Source: Pseudomonadota bacterium
GTDB taxonomy: Bacteria; Pseudomonadota; Gammaproteobacteria; Xanthomonadales; Xanthomonadaceae
NCBI GenBank assembly: GCA_018242365.1
Contig: JAFECB010000004.1
Span: 1 to 64,000 of the forward strand
Length of the DNA stretch: 64,000 nucleotides
Direction: 5' to 3'
Positions 61,585 through 64,000 of the stretch are shown here, one piece after another. The first letter of the stretch is position 1. The number at the start of each line of letters is the position of its first letter. The translations under genes and the position numbers were made by a program. The notes below the pieces were generated by a model, which was given only the letters and a program-made list of their open reading frames with translations, ran no database searches and had not been told where the DNA came from.

Positions 61585-63045
61585 ATGTCCAAACCCCTTC
61601 CCCTCGCTGCCGCCCTCGCCGGCGCTTTGCTGGTTTCCGCCTGCGCCAGCACCCGTGGTTTGCAGCCGGCAAGCACGCCGAACGACCCCGCCAGCCTCCC
61701 GGTCGCGCACAGCCTCGCCGGGATCCCACTGAGCGATGCCGCCTTCCCGCGGCAGGACTGGTGGCGTGCGCTCGGCGATCCACAACTCGATGGCTTGATC
61801 GATGAGGCCTTGCGCGGCACGCCGTCGCTGGCGGCGGCCGACGCCCGCGTGCGCAAGGCGCAAGCACAGGCGGGCCTCGCCGATGCCGCACGCAAGCCGA
61901 CCATTGGTGCCAGTGGGCAATACGCCCTGGCCGAACTGCCGGAGGGCCTGGCCGGCGACGAGATCGGCGGCAAGCTGCTGCGCAATGCCGTGCTGATGAT
62001 GAAGTTCGATCTTCCGCTGGATGTCTGGGGCGGCAAGCGCGCGCAGTACGAGGCGGCGCTCGACCAGGTCCATGCCAGCCAGATCGAAGCCCAGGCTGCG
62101 CGCCTGACCTTGGCCGCGAATATCGCCCGGGCTTATGTCGCCTTGGCACAAGCCTTCGACACCCAGCAACTCATCCAGCGCGAACAGGCCCGCAGCGCGC
62201 AGCTGCAGCGGCTGGCACAGCAGCGCGTCGATGCCGGCATCGACAACCGCATGACCCTGCGCAATACCGAAGCGGCGGTCGCAAGCGCCAAGGCGCAGGC
62301 CGACGCCGCGCAGCAGCAGATCGACACCCTGCGCAACACGCTGGCGGTCCTTTTGGGACAAGGACCGGATCGCGGCCTCGCGATCCAGCGTCCGCATCTG
62401 TTGCAGGCGGCCGCTCCCGCGCTGCCGTCGGTCCTGCCAAGCGAATTGCTGGGGCATCGCCCCGATGTGGTCGCCGCACGCTGGCGGGTGGAAGCGGCCG
62501 CGCAGGGGATTGCCTTGGCCAAGGCCAGCTTCAAGCCCAGCATCGATTTGAGTGCACTGGTCGGCCTGGCCTCGACCGGATTCTCCGATCTGTTCCGCAG
62601 CGACGCCCTGCTCGGATTCGGCGGCCCGGCAATCAGCCTGCCGATCTTCGACGGTGGCCGCCTGCGCAACAACCTGTCCGCGCGCGACGCCGACTACGAC
62701 CTCGCCGTTGCCGATTACGACGCCACCGCCGTACAAGCCCTGCGCGAGGTCGTCGACGCGCTGCAGACGATCCGCGCGCTCGACGCACAACGCGCAGCAC
62801 TGGAGCAAGCCGATTCGGCAGCCCGCGCCGCGTTCGATCTCGTCAATGCCCGCCACCAGGCCGGCATGAGCAGCACGATCGATGTCCTGGCCGCACAGAA
62901 GCCCGTGCTGCAGATCCAACAGCAACTGGCGACCCTGCGCGCACAACGCTACGCCGCCGGCATCGACCTGAACCGCGCACTCGGCGGCGGCCTCGCCGTC
63001 GATGCCCCCAATCCCACCGCGTCCACCGACGCCGCCAAGCACTGA
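61585..63045 (+). CDS. Outer-membrane efflux lipoprotein (NodT/OprM type)
   Basis: This 486-residue protein starts with a lipoprotein signal (LAGALLVSACAS, lipobox cysteine Cys20) and has the two OEP repeats of TolC-like channels (QDWWRALGDPQLDGLIDEAL, GHRPDVVAARWRVEAAAQGI, VARQ/RVDAGIDNRMTL-type segments). It would form the outer-membrane exit for the tripartite pump with the EmrA-like adaptor. Start ATG 61585 is four bases after the marR stop. Confidence 0.93.
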   Translation: MSKPLPLAAALAGALLVSACASTRGLQPASTPNDPASLPVAHSLAGIPLSDAAFPRQDWWRALGDPQLDGLIDEALRGTPSLAAADARVRKAQAQAGLADAARKPTIGASGQYALAELPEGLAGDEIGGKLLRNAVLMMKFDLPLDVWGGKRAQYEAALDQVHASQIEAQAARLTLAANIARAYVALAQAFDTQQLIQREQARSAQLQRLAQQRVDAGIDNRMTLRNTEAAVASAKAQADAAQQQIDTLRNTLAVLLGQGPDRGLAIQRPHLLQAAAPALPSVLPSELLGHRPDVVAARWRVEAAAQGIALAKASFKPSIDLSALVGLASTGFSDLFRSDALLGFGGPAISLPIFDGGRLRNNLSARDADYDLAVADYDATAVQALREVVDALQTIRALDAQRAALEQADSAARAAFDLVNARHQAGMSSTIDVLAAQKPVLQIQQQLATLRAQRYAAGIDLNRALGGGLAVDAPNPTASTDAAKH

Positions 63046-63052
63046 CGCCGCC

Positions 63053-64000
63053 ATGACCACCGAAACCACTCCGAACACGTCCGCTGGCCAAGGCGCACCG
63101 CTGCCGGCCTCGCAAAGCCCGAACAAGCCCAACGGCAAGCGCAAGCGTGCATTGTTGATCCTGCTCGCCATCGTGCTGCTGCTGGGCTGTGCATGGCTTG
63201 CCTGGTACCTGCTGGTCGGACGCTGGCACCAGGACACCGACGACGCCTATGTGCAGGGCAATGTCGTCAGCATCACCGCGCAAACGCCGGGCACGGTGGT
63301 GGCGATCAATGCCGACGACGGCATGCGTGTGCGCGCCGGGCAGGTGCTGGTGCAACTCGACCCCAACGATGCCAAGGTGGCGTTGGACCAGGCCGAGGCC
63401 AACCTCGCCGCCACCGTGCGCCAGGTCCGCGGCCTGTACAGCAGCGTGGAATCCGCACAGGCCGACATCGCCGCGCGCGAAGTGGCCTTGCAACAGGCCC
63501 GTGCCGACGTTGCACGGCGCAGTGGCCTGGTTGCCAGCGGCGCAGTCTCGCCCGAGGAATTGGCGCACGCACAGACGCAGCTGAAGGCCGCGGAAGCAGC
63601 GCTATCCGGCTCGCGCGGGCAGCTCTCGCGCAGCCGCGCCTTGATCGACGCCACCACGGTCGCCAGCCAACCACAGGTGCAGGCTGCCGCCGCGCAGCTG
63701 CGCCAGGCCTATCTCAACCTGCAACGTGCGGCCATCGTTGCGCCGGTCGATGGCTATGTCGCCCGCCGCAGCGTGCAGCTCGGCCAGCGCGTGCAGCCGG
63801 GCGGCCCGTTGATGGCGGTGATCCCGCTGGAGCAGGTCTGGGTTGATGCCAATTTCAAGGAAACCCAATTGCACAACCTGCGCCTCGGCCAGCCGGTCAC
63901 GCTGACCGCCGACCTGTACGGCAGCAACGTCACCTTCAACGGCACCCTGGACAGCCTCGGCATGGGGACCGGCAGCGCGTTCGCCCTGCTGCCCGCGCAG
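63053..64000 (+). CDS. EmrA/HlyD-type membrane fusion protein (3' end beyond window)
   Basis: The open frame runs for 316 codons to the window end without a stop. The product has a basic N-terminus, one membrane helix (LLILLAIVLLLGCAWLAWYLL), the biotinyl-lipoyl-like part (DDAYVQGNVVSITAQTPGTVVAI), a coiled-coil region and the adaptor domain (AIVAPVDGYVARRSVQLGQRVQPGGPLMAVIPL...VDANFKETQL). It links an inner-membrane drug transporter, probably EmrB-like and encoded just outside the window, to the outer-membrane channel. Start ATG 63053 follows the previous stop by seven bases. Confidence 0.93.
   Translation, partial: MTTETTPNTSAGQGAPLPASQSPNKPNGKRKRALLILLAIVLLLGCAWLAWYLLVGRWHQDTDDAYVQGNVVSITAQTPGTVVAINADDGMRVRAGQVLVQLDPNDAKVALDQAEANLAATVRQVRGLYSSVESAQADIAAREVALQQARADVARRSGLVASGAVSPEELAHAQTQLKAAEAALSGSRGQLSRSRALIDATTVASQPQVQAAAAQLRQAYLNLQRAAIVAPVDGYVARRSVQLGQRVQPGGPLMAVIPLEQVWVDANFKETQLHNLRLGQPVTLTADLYGSNVTFNGTLDSLGMGTGSAFALLPAQ

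Overview
The window is GC-rich DNA from a gammaproteobacterium, most likely a member of the Xanthomonadaceae (Lysobacter/Thermomonas/Luteimonas-like). The main reasons are a lexA-recA-recX-alaS-csrA-tRNA-Ser-tRNA-Arg order, a LexA operator of the TTAG-N6-TACTA type, and the ffh / rpsP-rimM-trmD-rplS ribosomal block. The assignment rests on gene order and motifs only. The genus is inference.

Layout. 1-2030: the end of an integron cassette array with five attC sites and five small cassette genes, without an integrase in view. 2061-2773: two small mobile-element-type genes, one an AlpA-like regulator, beside tRNA-Leu. 2897-8807: rnr, tRNA-Arg, tRNA-Ser, csrA and alaS. 9020-13933: a DUF2339 / DUF3999 / hydrolase trio. 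13953-17432: the SOS block recX, a TfoX-like gene, recA, lexA and pncC. 17534-24391: a type I restriction-modification island (hsdRMS) carrying a RloA-like ATPase and a RloB-like TOPRIM protein. 24487-33015: mutS, a MOSC protein, catalase, DUF937 and Hpt proteins, a PLP lyase and its divergent Lrp-type regulator, with a structured non-coding stretch at 30104-30669. 33092-36416: a PLP decarboxylase, a GST, a WYL regulator and Hsp15. 36482-41918: rplS, trmD, rimM, rpsP and ffh, with a 354-bp partial tandem duplication between trmD and rimM and two metabolic genes between rpsP and ffh. 42076-59760: a nitrate-respiration block. 60258 to the end: a CcsA-type membrane protein, then a MarR regulator, an outer-membrane channel and an EmrA-like adaptor (cut by the window end).

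The nitrate block works as one system. ModABC imports molybdate. MoaA, a MoaC-MogA fusion, MoeA, MoaD and MoaE build the molybdenum cofactor. NarGHI is the membrane-bound respiratory nitrate reductase, matured by NarJ and perhaps helped by a PpiC-type isomerase, and NarK moves nitrate/nitrite. Three FNR/ANR-type boxes (TTGAT-N4-RTCAA type) lie in front of narG, between moaA and an uncharacterised gene, and in front of a TDT/SLAC1-type anion channel.

The points I would look at first are the RloAB pair inside the type I island, the tRNA 3'-end sequence in frame within hsdM, the rimM-trmD duplication with its 25-26 bp perfect hairpins, the nested palindrome at 30253-30435, and the mixed-orientation cassette array.
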